Assembly (NCBI RefSeq): GCF_009687865.1
Contig: NZ_BLAE01000004.1
Location: 1 to 64,000 of the forward strand
Length of the DNA stretch: 64,000 nucleotides
DNA from: Acrocarpospora macrocephala
Lineage (GTDB): Bacteria > Actinomycetota > Actinomycetes > Streptosporangiales > Streptosporangiaceae
Direction of reading: 5' to 3'
Position 1 is the first letter of the stretch. Every line of letters starts with the position of its first letter. Of the stretch, positions 7,975 through 16,197 are shown piece after piece. The position numbers and the translations under genes were made by a program. The notes beneath the pieces are model-generated. The model was given only the letters and a program-made list of their open reading frames with translations, was not told where the DNA came from and made no database searches.

Positions 7975-8434
7975 ACAGGAGCTGCGCTTCCTGGATCAGG
8001 TCGATCTTGAGGGTGAGCTTCAGCGAGAGCCAGACGATGGCGAAGGCGAGCAGGAAGGTGAGCGTGCCCGCGACGATGCGGACGAACCAGTTCTGCCGTT
8101 TCAGCCAGGCGGTCGCCGCGCCGACCACGCGCTTGGCGAAGTCCAGGACGCGGCTGGCCCAGTGGAACTCGGTGGCGAGCACGGCCAGGCCGCCGAACAC
8201 GATCAGCCAGCCGGGGCCGGGGAACGGGACCATGATCAGGCCGCCGATCACCATGGCACCGCCGATGACGCCGACGATGATCTTCAGGGTCAGCCGGCCG
8301 GCCGCGGTGGAGCGCCATCGGTCGAGCCACTTCATCGGCCCCCTCGCCTCCCCGTTGCGCGTGTATTCCGCTAGTTTCGCCTCCTCCCCGCTCTCGGTCC
8401 GTCCCTGTTCCTGCGCGTTCTCGGTAGTCGACAC
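7964..8434 (-). CDS. TIGR02611-family (PGPGW) transmembrane protein
   Basis: The 156-residue product has two membrane segments around LKIIVGVIGGAMVIGGLI and PGPGWLIVFGGLAVLATEF, then a third, RIVAGTLTFLLAFAIVWLSL. The PFPGPGW loop is the hallmark of the PGPGW/TIGR02611 family, a small actinobacterial membrane protein of unknown function. The start is a GTG at 8434 with a G-rich site upstream. It follows ackA by 50 bases on the same strand and may be co-transcribed with pta-ackA, although nothing links it to acetate metabolism beyond position. Confidence 0.8.
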   Translation of the reverse strand: MSTTENAQEQGRTESGEEAKLAEYTRNGEARGPMKWLDRWRSTAAGRLTLKIIVGVIGGAMVIGGLIMVPFPGPGWLIVFGGLAVLATEFHWASRVLDFAKRVVGAATAWLKRQNWFVRIVAGTLTFLLAFAIVWLSLKLTLKIDLIQEAQLLFNR

Positions 8435-8483
8435 GGTTCACCCCCACACCTACGATAACCAGCGGGATCTTCCGGGCTCCTCA

Positions 8484-9665
8484 TCAATGCGGAGGAGTTC
8501 TCCCTACGCCGGCAGTATTGACGGTCTGTTCGGCGATCTCCAACTCCTCGTCGGTCGGGATCACCAGGACCGTCACCTCGGAGCCGTCCTTTGAGATCGT
8601 CCGGGCTCGGGCGGAGCGCGCGGTGTTGCGGGCGGGGTCGATCGTGATGCCGAGGCGGTCGAGGCCGGTGAGGGCGAGTTCGCGGGTCCGCGGGTCGTTC
8701 TCCCCGACGCCCGCCGTGAACACGATCGCGTCTACATGTCCGAGGACGGCGTAATAGTTGCCGATATATCCGCGTATGCGGTGGGTGTAGACGTCCATGG
8801 CCAGGCGGGCGGCCTGGTCTCCGTCGTCGGCCTTGCGCCAGACCTCGCGCAGGTCGTTGGCCCCGGCGAGCCCGCGCAGGCCGCTCTCCCGGTTGAGGGC
8901 GGAGTCGATCTCGTCGAGGGTGAGTCCGGTCAGCCGCGCGACGTAGGGCAGCACTCCGGGGTCGACGTCCCCGGATCTGGTGCCCATGACCAGCCCGGCC
9001 AGCGGCGTCAGGCCCATCGAGGTGTCCACGCTCCGCCCGCCCCGGACCGCCGTCGCGCTCGCGCCGTTGCCCAGGTGCAGGACGATCGTGTTGACCTCCT
9101 CGTACGGCCGTCCGAGCAGTTCGGCGGCTTTCCGGGAGACGTACGCGTGCGACGTCCCGTGAAAGCCATATTTGCGGACATCCCACTCAACGGGCACCGC
9201 ATACGTATATGCCGCCGGTGGCAGCGTCTGATGGAAGGCCGTGTCGAAAACGGCCACGTGCGGAAGCGTGGGAAACGCCCGCCGAGCGACCCGGATCCCC
9301 TCCAGATTCGCCGGATTGTGCAGCGGCGCGAGCGGGATCAGCTCCTCGATCGCCGCCTCCACCTCGTCGTCGATCAACTCTGGCCGCGCGAACCGGCTGC
9401 CCCCGTGCACCACCCGATGCCCGACCGCGCCAACCTGATCCAGCGCGGGCCCTCGCGCGGCGAACGCCTCCAGCACCGCCCGCAGCCCGGCCTCATGATC
9501 GGCGAAACCGTCGGCGCCCACATCCTCGCCGTTGTGGATCAGCCGCCCGGACCGCTCCCCGATCCGATCCACCAGGCCGGTCGCCAGCCGCGACCGCGTG
9601 TCCATGTCCAGCAACTGGTACTTGATCGACGACGACCCGCTGTTGAGCACCAGGACGTGCATCAT
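8484..9665 (-). CDS. ackA: Acetate kinase
   Basis: The 393-residue product carries the acetate kinase signatures: LNSGSSSIKY at the N-terminus, GHRVVHGG, FDTAFHQTLP, KYGFHGTSHAY, LHLGNGAS, DTSMGLTPLAGLVMGTRSGD and FTAGVGEN. It converts acetyl phosphate and ADP to acetate and ATP in the cytoplasm. ATGATG at 9665/9662 gives two adjacent starts. The first overlaps the TGA of pta, so translation is coupled to the preceding gene. The pta-ackA order on one strand is the standard overflow-metabolism operon. Confidence 0.97.
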   Translation of the reverse strand: MMHVLVLNSGSSSIKYQLLDMDTRSRLATGLVDRIGERSGRLIHNGEDVGADGFADHEAGLRAVLEAFAARGPALDQVGAVGHRVVHGGSRFARPELIDDEVEAAIEELIPLAPLHNPANLEGIRVARRAFPTLPHVAVFDTAFHQTLPPAAYTYAVPVEWDVRKYGFHGTSHAYVSRKAAELLGRPYEEVNTIVLHLGNGASATAVRGGRSVDTSMGLTPLAGLVMGTRSGDVDPGVLPYVARLTGLTLDEIDSALNRESGLRGLAGANDLREVWRKADDGDQAARLAMDVYTHRIRGYIGNYYAVLGHVDAIVFTAGVGENDPRTRELALTGLDRLGITIDPARNTARSARARTISKDGSEVTVLVIPTDEELEIAEQTVNTAGVGRTPPH

Positions 9666-11722
9666 TCTCCCTGCGCCTGAATCGCGGTGATCGCCACGGT
9701 GTTGACGATGTCGTGCACGGTCGCCCCTCGCGACAGGTCGTTGACCGGTTTGCGCAATCCCTGCAGCACCGGCCCGACCGCGACCGCCCCCGCGCTCCGC
9801 TGCACGGCCTTGTACAGGTTGTTCCCGGTGTTGAGGTCCGGCACGACGAACACCGTCGCCCGCCCGGCGACCTGGCTGCCGGGCATCTTGGTCCTGGCCA
9901 CGCTCGGCTCGGCGGCGGCGTCGTACTGGATCGGGCCCTCCACCGGCAGGTCCGGCCGCAGCTCGCGGACCATCGCGGTGGCCGCGCGCACCTTCTCCAC
10001 CTCGGGTCCCGCGCCGGACTCGCCGGTCGAGTACGACAGCAGCGCCACCCTCGGCTCCACCCCGAACCTGGCCGCCGTGGCCGCCGAGGAGATCGCGATG
10101 TCGGCCAGCTGGTCCGCGGTCGGGTCGGGGACCACGGCGCAGTCGCCGTACACCAGGACGCGGTCGGCCAGGCACATGAAGAACACGCTGGAGACCACGC
10201 CGACGCCGGGGCGGGTTTTGATGATCTCGAAGGACGGGCGGATGGTGTGCGCGGTGGTGTGGATCGAGCCGGAGACCATGCCGTCGGCCAGGCCGAGGCC
10301 TACCATCAGGGTGCCGAAGTAGGACACGTCGGTGACGGTGTCGCGGGCCCGCTCGACGGTGATGCCCTTGTGGGCGCGCAGGCGCGCGTACTCGACCGCG
10401 AAGCGTTCGCGGAGTTCGGGGTCGAACGTGCTGAGCACGCGGGCTTCGCCCAGGTCCAGGCCCAGCCGCGCCGCCTGGGAGCGGATCTCGCGCTCGTCGC
10501 CGAGCAGGGTGAGGTCGGCGACGCCGCGCCGGAGCAGGATGTCGGCGGCGCGCAGGATGCGGGGTTCCGCGCCTTCGGGGAGCACGATGTGGCGGCGGTC
10601 GGCGCGGGCGCGTTCGAGCAGGTCGTATTCGAACATGAGCGGCGTGACCACGGTCGCGGGGGTCACGTGCAGGCGGTCGAGCAGGGCCGAGCCGTCCACG
10701 TGCGCGGCGAACAGGCCGAGCGCGGTGTCGATCTTGCCGTCGGCGTCGGGGGTGAAGCGGCCTTCGACCCGGGAGAGGCGGGTGGCGGTCTCGAAGGTGT
10801 CGCCGGGGGTGGTGATCACGGGGAGGCTGATGTCCATGCCGGTAAGCAGCCGCAGCACCGGCTCGGGGAGCAGCATGCCGCCGTTGAGAATGATCGCGGA
10901 CAGGGCGGGGAAGGTGTCGGCGTTGTGCGCGGCCAGCAGGCCGGGGAGCAGGGCGGCCGCGCGGTCGGCGGGGGTGATCACCGCGACGCCCTCGGTGAGA
11001 CGCTCCAGGATGTTGGGGAGCGTCATCGCGCCGACCATCAGGCCGCCGACCTCGCGGCCCAGCTGCTGCTCGTCGCCGAGGAACAGGGTGCCGCCGCAAC
11101 CGGCGAGCAGGTCCGCGACCGTAGGCGCCGACAGCCTCGCGACCTCCGGGAGGACCCAGACCGGAGTCGGGCAGTCCTGTACGGCTTCCGCCACCTCACC
11201 CAATCGCGCCGGATCGACCCGGGTGACCACGACCGCGATGCCGAAGGTGTGCTCCTCCGCGAGTTCCTTCGCCGACAGCTCGACGGCGGCGGCGATCTCC
11301 TCCGGGGTCCGCCGCAGGCCGGTGACCACGTTGAGCACGGGCGTGCCCAGGTTGGCGGCCACCTGGGCGTTGAACTCGAACTCGGTGGGCGCGCCGACGT
11401 CGGTGTAGTCGGTGCCGATCACCACGACCGCCGCGCAGCGGGCCGCCACCGCGCGGTATCCGGCCACGATGTCGGCGATGGCCTGCTCGGGGTCGGCGTG
11501 CACGTCCTCGTAGGTGACGCCCGCGCAGACTTCGTACGACAAATCCATTTTGAAGCGGATCCGGGCGGTGTTGATGAGGTTGTCCTCGGCACCGGCCCGA
11601 ACCACCGGCCGGTAGACGCCGACCACGCCCACCTGCCGGGAAAGCAGTTCGATCAGTCCGAGGGCGACCGCGCCCTTGTTGCTCCTGGCGTCGCTCGCCG
11701 CGACGTAAACGCCGATCGCCAT
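9662..11722 (-). CDS. pta: Phosphate acetyltransferase, long form
   Basis: The 686-residue length identifies the long bacterial form. An N-terminal AAA/P-loop-like domain (GVYVAASDARSNKGAVALGL) is followed by a DRTGG domain near residues 215-330 and the C-terminal PTA_PTB catalytic domain from about 360 (LPEGAEPRILRAADILLRRG, SYSTGESGAGPEVEKV, PDLNTGNNLYKAVQRS). It interconverts acetyl-CoA and acetyl phosphate, which ackA uses next. The N-terminal Walker A is degenerate, as is common in this family. ATG at 11722 lies beyond a strong hairpin (11732-11772), so its promoter must sit in or beside that short interval or overlap the end of the GH74 gene. Confidence 0.96.
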   Translation of the reverse strand: MAIGVYVAASDARSNKGAVALGLIELLSRQVGVVGVYRPVVRAGAEDNLINTARIRFKMDLSYEVCAGVTYEDVHADPEQAIADIVAGYRAVAARCAAVVVIGTDYTDVGAPTEFEFNAQVAANLGTPVLNVVTGLRRTPEEIAAAVELSAKELAEEHTFGIAVVVTRVDPARLGEVAEAVQDCPTPVWVLPEVARLSAPTVADLLAGCGGTLFLGDEQQLGREVGGLMVGAMTLPNILERLTEGVAVITPADRAAALLPGLLAAHNADTFPALSAIILNGGMLLPEPVLRLLTGMDISLPVITTPGDTFETATRLSRVEGRFTPDADGKIDTALGLFAAHVDGSALLDRLHVTPATVVTPLMFEYDLLERARADRRHIVLPEGAEPRILRAADILLRRGVADLTLLGDEREIRSQAARLGLDLGEARVLSTFDPELRERFAVEYARLRAHKGITVERARDTVTDVSYFGTLMVGLGLADGMVSGSIHTTAHTIRPSFEIIKTRPGVGVVSSVFFMCLADRVLVYGDCAVVPDPTADQLADIAISSAATAARFGVEPRVALLSYSTGESGAGPEVEKVRAATAMVRELRPDLPVEGPIQYDAAAEPSVARTKMPGSQVAGRATVFVVPDLNTGNNLYKAVQRSAGAVAVGPVLQGLRKPVNDLSRGATVHDIVNTVAITAIQAQGE

Positions 11723-11731
11723 GCGGGTAAT

Positions 11732-11772
11732 GGTATGGCTCCCGCCGCTGGGCGGGCGGCGGGAGCCGTACC
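11732..11772 (-). terminator. 17-bp stem hairpin downstream of the GH74 gene
   Basis: The arms 11732-11748 and 11756-11772 pair over 17 positions with a single G-T wobble around a 7-base loop. The hairpin begins five bases beyond the GH74 stop codon and ten bases before the pta start codon, both genes being on the minus strand. It is well placed to end the xyloglucanase transcript and insulate pta. There is no U-tract, as is usual in actinobacteria. Confidence 0.7.
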
Positions 11773-11776
11773 GGAC

Positions 11777-14533
11777 TCAGAGGGCCGTGCAGGTCACCGG
11801 AGTGGGGACGTTGTTGGTGCCCGGCGCGGCTGCGTTGAACCCGAACGTTGTCGTGGCGTTGGGGTTGAGGTTGCCGTTATAGCTCATGTTGTTCACCGTG
11901 ACGTTCGCGCCGCTCTGGGTGTGGCTGCCGTTCCAGAGGGACGAGATCGTCTGGCCGTTGGCGTAGGTCCAGCGGACCTGCCAGCCGGTGATCGCGACCG
12001 TGCCGCTGCTGCGGACGGTCACGGTGGCGCTGAAGTTGCCCGGCCACGTGTTCGTGATCGCGTACGTGGCGGTGCACGCCTTGCCGACGCCCGGACTGGG
12101 GCTAGGGCTTGGCGACGGGCTTGGCGACGGGCTGGGACTCGGGCTGGGGCTTGGTGAAGGGCTGGGGCTTGGTGAAGGGCTGGGGCTTGGTGAAGGGCTG
12201 GGGCTCGGCGACGGGCTGGGTGACGGCGACGGGGGTGCGCCCGTGCGGTCGCCGTAGATGATGCCGCGGCCGTTGGTGCCCAGGTAAACCCGCCCATACG
12301 TGCGCGGGTCACCCGTGATCGCCTCGCCGATGTTGCCGTACTGGTGGGTGTCGTCGTTGATCCGCACCCAGGTGCCGCCCGAGTCGTCCGACCGGTACAC
12401 GCCGCGCACGTTGTCGATCTTGGCGATGGTGAACAGCGCCGGGTAGCTCTGCCCCGGAGCCGCCCGCCCGAAGCCGACGTTGTCCGCTTCCTGGACGTTC
12501 GCCAGCTTGGTGAACGACGCACCCGAGTTGGTGGAGTGCCACAGGCCGTAGGTCGCGCCGGTGCCGCCCGCCAGCCAGATGTCACCCTCGCGTCCGGGCA
12601 CCGCCTTGAACCGGCCGGTGGTCGGCAGGCCGGTCGCCGCGGTCGCCGTGAAGGCCGCGCCGCCGTTGGTGCTGACGTAGAACCGGCCGTTGGAGAAGGC
12701 GTAGAACTTCTGCGAGTTCACCCGGTCCGACTCGATCCGCGAGTTGGCCGGCACGCCCGTCGCGGTCTGCCACGAGTTGCCGAACCCGACCGAGTAGACG
12801 ACCTGGATGCCGCTGTCGCCCGGCGCCCAGACGAACCTGCTGCCGTCGGCCGCCGCGGCCACCGTGCCGCCGTTGTTGACGCCGCCCGGCTCGCCGCCCT
12901 GGAACCAGTTCGCGCCGCCGTCGGTGGAGAAGGACACATGGCTGTCGTTCGGCCGGTCGGAGTCGGTGAAGTTGCCCGATCTGACCATCACGCTCGGGTT
13001 GGTCTCCGCGTAGTCCAGCGAGGTGGTCGAGGTGAAGGTGGGCGCCGTGAACATCATCGGCGGCACCGCGTCCAGGTTGGTGTGCCGGAAGCCGCCGATG
13101 TCTCCCAGGCCGCTGACCAGCGGCGCCGCGCCGGACGGCGGGCTGATCAGGTCGAGTACGGCGGTCTCCTCCAGCCCCTTCACCATCGGTTTGATGGTGA
13201 ACTGGCCGCCGGTGTCCCAGAGTTTCAGGTCGGTGCTGCCGTAGATGGTCGCGCCGGTGCCGTACATGAAGCGGTTGCCGTTGAACGGGTCGATCTCCAG
13301 CGACTCGACCATCCAGCCCAGCTTGGGCGTGACCTCCGGCGGCTGCGGGTTCGACCCGAAGGTGAGCCACGGCGCCGAGGTGATGTCCATCTTGTAGCGG
13401 AAGCTCCGGTTCGGGTAGGAGGTCCAGTCCCACACCCGGGTCCAGGTCGCGCCGCTGTCGGTGGACCTGAAGAAGATCACGTCCGGCCACCAGGACATCT
13501 GGGTGGACACCATGATCGTGCCCGGGTTCTGCCGGTCGATGGTCAGGCCGCTGTAGCCGAAGTAGTCGTCGGCGCTGCTGGACGGGATCGGGCTGATCTG
13601 GGTCCAGGTGCCGGTGGCGGTGGCGTACCGCCAGACGTCGCCCTTCGCGCCGTCGTAGGGGCCGCCGGTGTCGCTGGTAGCCAGGTAGAGGTAGCCGTTG
13701 ACGGTGTCGAGCACGCCCTTGTGAGCGATGTAGCCGGTCGGCTGCCCGGCCACCCGCTCCCAGCTGGTGCCGCCGTTGGTGGTCCGGTAGACCGTGTTCT
13801 GCTTGTCGGCCACGCCCACGTAGATGGTCTGGGTGGCGTTGCCGGAGGTGCCGGTGCGCTTGTCGAACGTCACCCAGACGACGCCCGGCTGGTGGGTGCC
13901 GTAGCCGTTCGGGTCGCTCGGGTCCGAGGCGTAGTTGCCGGCGTTCGGGAAGGAGGTCACCTTGGCCCAGGTGGCGCCGAAGTCGAGGCTCCGCCACAGC
14001 CCGTTGCCGTTGGGCGCGCCCAGGTAGAGCGTGCTGTTCCGGTTCGGGTCGATGGCCAGCCGCTCGCCCATGCCGCGGCCCGGCATGTTGCCGCCCATTT
14101 TGAACGGCAGCGGGGTGACCGACCAGGAGTCACCCTTGTTGGTGGAGCGCAGGATCGCGCCGTTGTTCGGGTCCCAGCTGTTGGTGTACATGCCGACGGC
14201 GGCGTACACACGGTTCGTCTGCACCGGGTCGGTGGCGATGCTGTCGACGCCGTTGTAGCCCCAGTTGGTGAACCCGACCCAGTCGAGCAGCGGCTTCCAG
14301 CTCTGGCCGGCCTGGTCCCAGCGGTACATGCCACCGATGTCGGTGCGCGCGTAGATGAGGTTCTGTTCTGTCTGGTTGAAGACGATGCCCGGCACGAAGC
14401 CGCCACCGTCGATCCGCACGTTCTTGAAGTTGTACGGGTCGGACGCGGCGGCACCCGCCGGCGCGTTTCGCACGACCACCGTGACCAGGGCCACGGCGAC
14501 GAGCGCGAGCATGCTGAGCAGCTTTCTTCGCAT
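11777..14533 (-). CDS. Secreted GH74 xyloglucanase with C-terminal CBM2
   Basis: The 918-residue product opens with a signal peptide (MRRKLLSMLALVAVALVTVV, cleaved near APAGAAA). Residues about 32-760 form the twin seven-bladed propeller of GH74. Asp65 in ARTDIGGMYRWD and Asp478 in LGDIGGFRH are the expected catalytic pair. A Pro-Ser linker of about 48 residues leads to a CBM2 cellulose-binding module (about 818-918, starting CTATYAITNTWPGNF and ending PVTCTAL) with its paired end cysteines. It should cut xyloglucan outside the cell. ATG at 14533 is preceded by GGGAGAC. Single-gene unit: a terminator follows, and a promoter with palindrome precedes it near 14650. Confidence 0.93.
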   Translation of the reverse strand: MRRKLLSMLALVAVALVTVVVRNAPAGAAASDPYNFKNVRIDGGGFVPGIVFNQTEQNLIYARTDIGGMYRWDQAGQSWKPLLDWVGFTNWGYNGVDSIATDPVQTNRVYAAVGMYTNSWDPNNGAILRSTNKGDSWSVTPLPFKMGGNMPGRGMGERLAIDPNRNSTLYLGAPNGNGLWRSLDFGATWAKVTSFPNAGNYASDPSDPNGYGTHQPGVVWVTFDKRTGTSGNATQTIYVGVADKQNTVYRTTNGGTSWERVAGQPTGYIAHKGVLDTVNGYLYLATSDTGGPYDGAKGDVWRYATATGTWTQISPIPSSSADDYFGYSGLTIDRQNPGTIMVSTQMSWWPDVIFFRSTDSGATWTRVWDWTSYPNRSFRYKMDITSAPWLTFGSNPQPPEVTPKLGWMVESLEIDPFNGNRFMYGTGATIYGSTDLKLWDTGGQFTIKPMVKGLEETAVLDLISPPSGAAPLVSGLGDIGGFRHTNLDAVPPMMFTAPTFTSTTSLDYAETNPSVMVRSGNFTDSDRPNDSHVSFSTDGGANWFQGGEPGGVNNGGTVAAAADGSRFVWAPGDSGIQVVYSVGFGNSWQTATGVPANSRIESDRVNSQKFYAFSNGRFYVSTNGGAAFTATAATGLPTTGRFKAVPGREGDIWLAGGTGATYGLWHSTNSGASFTKLANVQEADNVGFGRAAPGQSYPALFTIAKIDNVRGVYRSDDSGGTWVRINDDTHQYGNIGEAITGDPRTYGRVYLGTNGRGIIYGDRTGAPPSPSPSPSPSPSPSPSPSPSPSPSPSPSPSPSPSPSPSPSPSPSPSPGVGKACTATYAITNTWPGNFSATVTVRSSGTVAITGWQVRWTYANGQTISSLWNGSHTQSGANVTVNNMSYNGNLNPNATTTFGFNAAAPGTNNVPTPVTCTAL
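12094..12235 (-). repeat. Pro-Ser linker, tandem GC-rich repeats
   Basis: The linker between GH74 and CBM2 is encoded by alternating CCN-AGC/TCG codons. On the plus strand an 18-base unit of the type GGGCTTGGTGAAGGGCTG recurs almost identically several times between about 12145 and 12200. Such arrays can gain or lose units by slippage without breaking the frame, so linker length may vary between strains. Confidence 0.85.
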
Positions 14534-14646
14534 GGACGGTCTCCCTCGTGAATGGTTAACCGCCATGCACGATCAGGTGGGGACCCTGACCGTCCGCCCA
14601 GCGCGTGCATGGAACTGCCGAGAGATTCACACAGCCGCCAAGCCCC

Positions 14647-14665
14647 CGTCAATAGTTTGAACTAT
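14647..14665 (-). promoter_or_regulatory. GH74 promoter -35 with overlapping palindrome
   Basis: On the minus strand TTGACG (14652-14647) is followed 17 bases later by TGAATC, a plausible promoter for the xyloglucanase. A perfect inverted repeat, ATAGTT-N2-AACTAT (14652-14665), abuts the -35. A protein bound there would block polymerase. The -10 is weak, so the call is tentative. Confidence 0.4.
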
Positions 14666-14678
14666 AAACGAACTCTGG

Positions 14679-14697
14679 CGTCTCAGCTTGTGAGACG
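14679..14697. promoter_or_regulatory. Inverted repeat CGTCTCA-N5-TGAGACG in divergent intergenic region
   Basis: The perfect 7-base arms flank GCTTG between the divergent GH74 and deazaflavin-oxidoreductase genes. It lies 14 bases from the ATAGTT palindrome. It could be a second operator for either gene. The stem is too short to be a convincing terminator. Confidence 0.35.
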
Positions 14698-14777
14698 TAC
14701 GCTTGTCAGGCACGCTTTTACCTGGAAGATCCGATAGCTGACACATGATGGCAGGATTTCTGGTGATTATTTCGGTC

Positions 14778-15188
14778 ATGGACGATATGCGCGTGATCAA
14801 TACAAGGACTATCGAGGACTTCCGGGCCGCCAGGGGCGGCGGTTCGTTCGCGGGCCGCCAGCTCCTCCTGCTCACCACCCGCGGCCGCGTCACCGGCCGC
14901 CCGCACACCACCCCGATGATGTACGTCCCCGACGGCGACCACCTGGTGGTCCTCGCCTCGAACGCGGGCGCCACCGAGCCACCGGAGTGGTATCGCAACC
15001 TGCTGGCCCAGCCCACGGTCACCGTTGAGGCGGGCGCGGAGGTCTACATCGCCACCGCCCGCCCGACCGAGGGCGAGGAATACGCCCGGCTCTGGCGGTC
15101 GATCACCGAGCAGTTCCCGTTCTTCCTCGAACACGAGCAGAAGGCGGGCCGGACGATCCCGATCGTCACCCTGGCCCGGGTGAGCTGA
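14778..15188 (+). CDS. Deazaflavin-dependent nitroreductase-family oxidoreductase (DUF385)
   Basis: The 136-residue product belongs to the Ddn-like F420-dependent family. LLLLTTRGRVTGRPHTTPMMY is the flavin/F420-binding signature (given here as LLLTTRGRVTGRPHTTP), followed by LVVLASNAGATEPPEWYRNL and PTVTVEAGAEVY. These enzymes use reduced F420 and are typical of actinobacteria. An in-frame ATG at 14745 would add a hydrophobic 11-residue leader (MMAGFLVIISV); I prefer 14778 because the family begins near here, but the site is not settled. The ATG-rich start lies in the divergent region shared with the xyloglucanase gene. Confidence 0.82.
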   Translation: MDDMRVINTRTIEDFRAARGGGSFAGRQLLLLTTRGRVTGRPHTTPMMYVPDGDHLVVLASNAGATEPPEWYRNLLAQPTVTVEAGAEVYIATARPTEGEEYARLWRSITEQFPFFLEHEQKAGRTIPIVTLARVS

Positions 15189-15198
15189 GCTGGAGATC

Positions 15199-16092
15199 GT
15201 GGTGCCGCCCACGCTGGCGGCTCTGCATGTCCGCTACGAGCGGGACGCGGGGCCCGCGTGGACTGCCTCGCTGCCTGGCTTGGCCGAGCGGATGCTTGAG
15301 CGCTGGAGGCTGCGGGTGGACGGGGGCGCGATGCACGGGGTCATCGCGCTCGTGCTCCCCGTCCTGCGGGCCGATGGGAGTCCGGCGGCGCTCAAGCTGC
15401 AGCCGGTCACCGAGGAGACCCGGGGTGAAGGGCCGGTGTTGCGGGCGTGGGCGGGAGACGGCGCGGTGCTGCTGCTCGACGAGGATCCGGCCAGTGGGTC
15501 GCTGCTGCTTGAGCGGCTCGATGGGGGGAGGTCGCTGGAGAGCCTGCCGGATTCGTGGGAGGCGCTCGAGATCCTGACCGGGTTGCTGGCCCGGCTCGTT
15601 TCCGTGCCCGCGCCGGCGGGGTTGCGGAGTCTGGGCGATATCGCCGCCGGCATGCTGGCCGCCGTACCCGAGGCGGTGGTCGGGGCCGATGATCGGCGGT
15701 GGCTGGGGGTTCTCGCGGGAGCCGTACGGGAAGTGGCCGGGGAGCCCGGTGATCGGCTCCTGCACTGGGATCTGCACTACGGGAACGTGCTGGCCGGGCA
15801 GCGCGAGCCGTGGCTGGCGATCGACCCGAAGCCACTGGCCGGGGATCCTGGATTCGAACTGTTGCCCGCGCTACACAACCGCTGGGACGACGTGCAAGCA
15901 ACCGGAAATATCCGGATATCCGTGCTGAAACGGTTTGATCTCATGACCGAGATGCTGGGCCTGGATCGGGGACGTGCGGTCAGCTGGACACTCGGCCGCA
16001 TTCTCCAGGACGCCCTCTGGGACATCGAAGACGGGAACCCGGCCAAGGACCCGACCCATCTCGCCATCGCCGACGCCCTTCTTTCCCGCTGA
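15199..16092 (+). CDS. Aminoglycoside/hydroxyurea phosphotransferase family protein
   Basis: The 297-residue product matches the APH(6)/hydroxyurea-kinase family (PF04655), a protein-kinase-like fold that phosphorylates antibiotics such as streptomycin. LLHWDLHYGNVLAG (residues about 189-202) is the catalytic loop with Asp as base, and WLAIDPKPLAGDPGFELLP is the family version of the DFG metal-binding segment. Two GTG codons at 15199 and 15202 compete for the start; the GGAG at 15192-15195 is better spaced for the second. It begins ten bases after the DUF385 gene. A resistance role is inferred from family only. Confidence 0.85.
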   Translation: MVPPTLAALHVRYERDAGPAWTASLPGLAERMLERWRLRVDGGAMHGVIALVLPVLRADGSPAALKLQPVTEETRGEGPVLRAWAGDGAVLLLDEDPASGSLLLERLDGGRSLESLPDSWEALEILTGLLARLVSVPAPAGLRSLGDIAAGMLAAVPEAVVGADDRRWLGVLAGAVREVAGEPGDRLLHWDLHYGNVLAGQREPWLAIDPKPLAGDPGFELLPALHNRWDDVQATGNIRISVLKRFDLMTEMLGLDRGRAVSWTLGRILQDALWDIEDGNPAKDPTHLAIADALLSR

Positions 16093-16197
16093 CTCCAACA
16101 TGTGCTTGCTCCTCGCCGCGATCTCCGGCAGAGATGAGGGCTGTTTTCTATGGATTTGTCCCGTTAAGGTGACCTCCACGGATCCGTGGGAGGAAAT

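Noticed and set aside
12094-12235. Regular repeat array suggesting a CRISPR
   Set aside because: Units are contiguous, without spacers, in frame and encode a Pro-Ser linker.
12344-14551. Long plus-strand open frame opposite the GH74 gene
   Set aside because: Its translation is Arg/Gly/Val-rich without any domain, as expected for the antisense of a GC-rich gene; the minus-strand protein is fully recognisable.
14679-14697. Inverted repeat considered as a terminator
   Set aside because: Only seven pairs and located in a divergent intergenic region where no transcript ends.
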